The notes beneath the pieces are model-generated. The model was not told where the DNA came from. It was given only the letters and a program-made list of their open reading frames with translations, and searched no databases. From Sphingomonadaceae bacterium (GTDB taxonomy: Bacteria > Pseudomonadota > Alphaproteobacteria > Sphingomonadales > Sphingomonadaceae), in assembly GCA_019245455.1 (NCBI GenBank), contig JAFARM010000032.1:1-5316 (forward strand): 5,316 nucleotides of DNA, in the 5' to 3' direction. Numbering within the stretch: the first letter of the stretch is position 1; each line of letters opens with the position of its first letter. Below are positions 4,712 through 5,316 of the stretch, in pieces. The position numbers and the translations under genes are program-made.

Positions 4712-5316
4712 TCAGCGCAGCGCTGCCGCCGCCGCGTCGTAGTCCGCCTGCAGCGCGGTCGCGCGCGCGATCAGCCTGCCTGCCGCGGCCAGCGGTGCCG
4801 CGACATCGGTGCCGGCCGCGCTCGCCGCCGCCAGGCTTCCCGCGATGCCGTCGAGCCGGGCGCGGATATCGCCGATCTGATTGCCGACACGGTCGAGCGC
4901 GGTTCGCTCGGTCTCGGCGCGGGCCCACGCCTCGCTGCCCTCCGGCACCCCGCGGGCGGCGGCGACTGCGGCCGACGCCCGGTCGCGCTGCGCCGCCAGG
5001 CGCGCCGCGGCATCGGCAAGGTCGCGCTCGACCAGGGCGAGCTGCGCCGGCACATCGCCGACGGCAGGGGACGCGGAGTCCGCGCGCGGCGGTGCCGCGT
5101 TGCCGGCCGCAACGGGCGCGTCGGCGGGCGGCAGGGATCCGGCACCGGCCGGCACGCCCGCCGCGGTCGGGCCAGCGCTCGTCGCTGGATCAGCTGTTGT
5201 CGCCACCGCACCGGCGGGGCCGCAGGTCGGCATCACGGCCGTCGCGCAGCGTCCGGTGGCGATCGGCGGTCCCTCGATCGGCCGCCGCGCCAGGCTCGGC
5301 CACGACCCGCCGCCGC
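4712..5316 (-). CDS. Hypothetical Ala/Pro-rich protein with helical C-terminus (start beyond right edge)
   Basis: The frame is open from the window's right edge to a TGA at 4712-4714, giving 200 visible C-terminal residues; the true start lies outside. The visible part begins GGGSWPSLARRPIEG, continues with a Cys-containing stretch (TGRC...PTCG), then a low-complexity Ala/Pro/Gly linker, then an Ala-rich helical, probably coiled-coil region (PAQLALVERDLADAAARLA through TALQADYDAAAAALR). Similar anonymous, possibly secreted or lipid-anchored proteins occur in sphingomonads, as far as I recall, but any signal peptide would be in the missing part. An in-frame GTG at 5236 could be taken for a start, but the open frame upstream and the family-like upstream residues argue against it. 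It converges with the peptidase gene, with 19 bp between stops. No function is assigned. Confidence 0.65.
   Translation of the reverse strand, partial: GGGSWPSLARRPIEGPPIATGRCATAVMPTCGPAGAVATTADPATSAGPTAAGVPAGAGSLPPADAPVAAGNAAPPRADSASPAVGDVPAQLALVERDLADAAARLAAQRDRASAAVAAARGVPEGSEAWARAETERTALDRVGNQIGDIRARLDGIAGSLAAASAAGTDVAAPLAAAGRLIARATALQADYDAAAAALR

Noticed and set aside
4713..4725. CAGCGCAGCGCTG palindrome at the convergent gene ends, considered as a bidirectional terminator
   Set aside because: It has no T-run on either strand, overlaps codons of the minus-strand gene, and its GC-only pattern is easily produced by Ala/Leu codons in this genome.
1..5316. Search for CRISPR arrays, transposases, tRNA or rRNA genes
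   Set aside because: I saw no spaced direct repeats, transposase motifs, terminal inverted repeats, tRNA arms or rRNA segments in the window.

Overview
The window is very GC-rich, with strong G/C preference at third codon positions. Its protein families look like those of a sphingomonad-type alphaproteobacterium. That assignment is by impression, since no rRNA or other marker is present. I see no mobile element, tRNA, rRNA or CRISPR array.

Layout from left to right: (a) 1-532, minus strand, the first 177 residues of an MFS transporter resembling the UMF1/Atg22-like group, running off the left edge. (b) 533-781, a 249-bp intergenic stretch that is noticeably less GC-rich from about 600 on. 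It holds a row of short inverted repeats, a tandem 9-mer and a plausible plus-strand extended -10 element. (c) 3712 down to 782, minus strand, a compact operon: type III polyketide synthase, then a class I SAM methyltransferase 13 nt later, then an FAD-dependent oxidoreductase of the geranylgeranyl-reductase/FixC type whose GTG start overlaps the methyltransferase stop by 4 nt. (d) 3713-3816, a 104-bp divergent promoter region. (e) 3817-4692, plus strand, a P1/S58 (DmpA/NylC-type) self-processing peptidase homologue. (f) 5316 down to 4712, minus strand, the C-terminal 200 residues of an Ala/Pro-rich protein with a helical, probably coiled-coil segment, convergent with the peptidase and entering from the right edge.

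The centre of interest is the PKS-methyltransferase-flavoenzyme cassette. Type III PKS enzymes build resorcinols, pyrones or related phenolics from an acyl-CoA starter and malonyl-CoA. A coupled methyltransferase and flavoprotein would then methylate and oxidise or reduce the ring or chain. The logic parallels the Streptomyces griseus srsABC phenolic-lipid operon, but the flavoprotein here looks like a geranylgeranyl-reductase type rather than a classical aromatic hydroxylase. The product cannot be read from sequence. The MFS protein could export or import something related, but the 249-bp gap makes membership of the operon uncertain.

I do not see strong evidence for a wholly new system. The less ordinary signals are the structured intergenic block at 620-780, the in-frame 21-bp duplication at the N-terminus of the flavoprotein, and the altered residues around the predicted self-cleavage site of the S58 peptidase.
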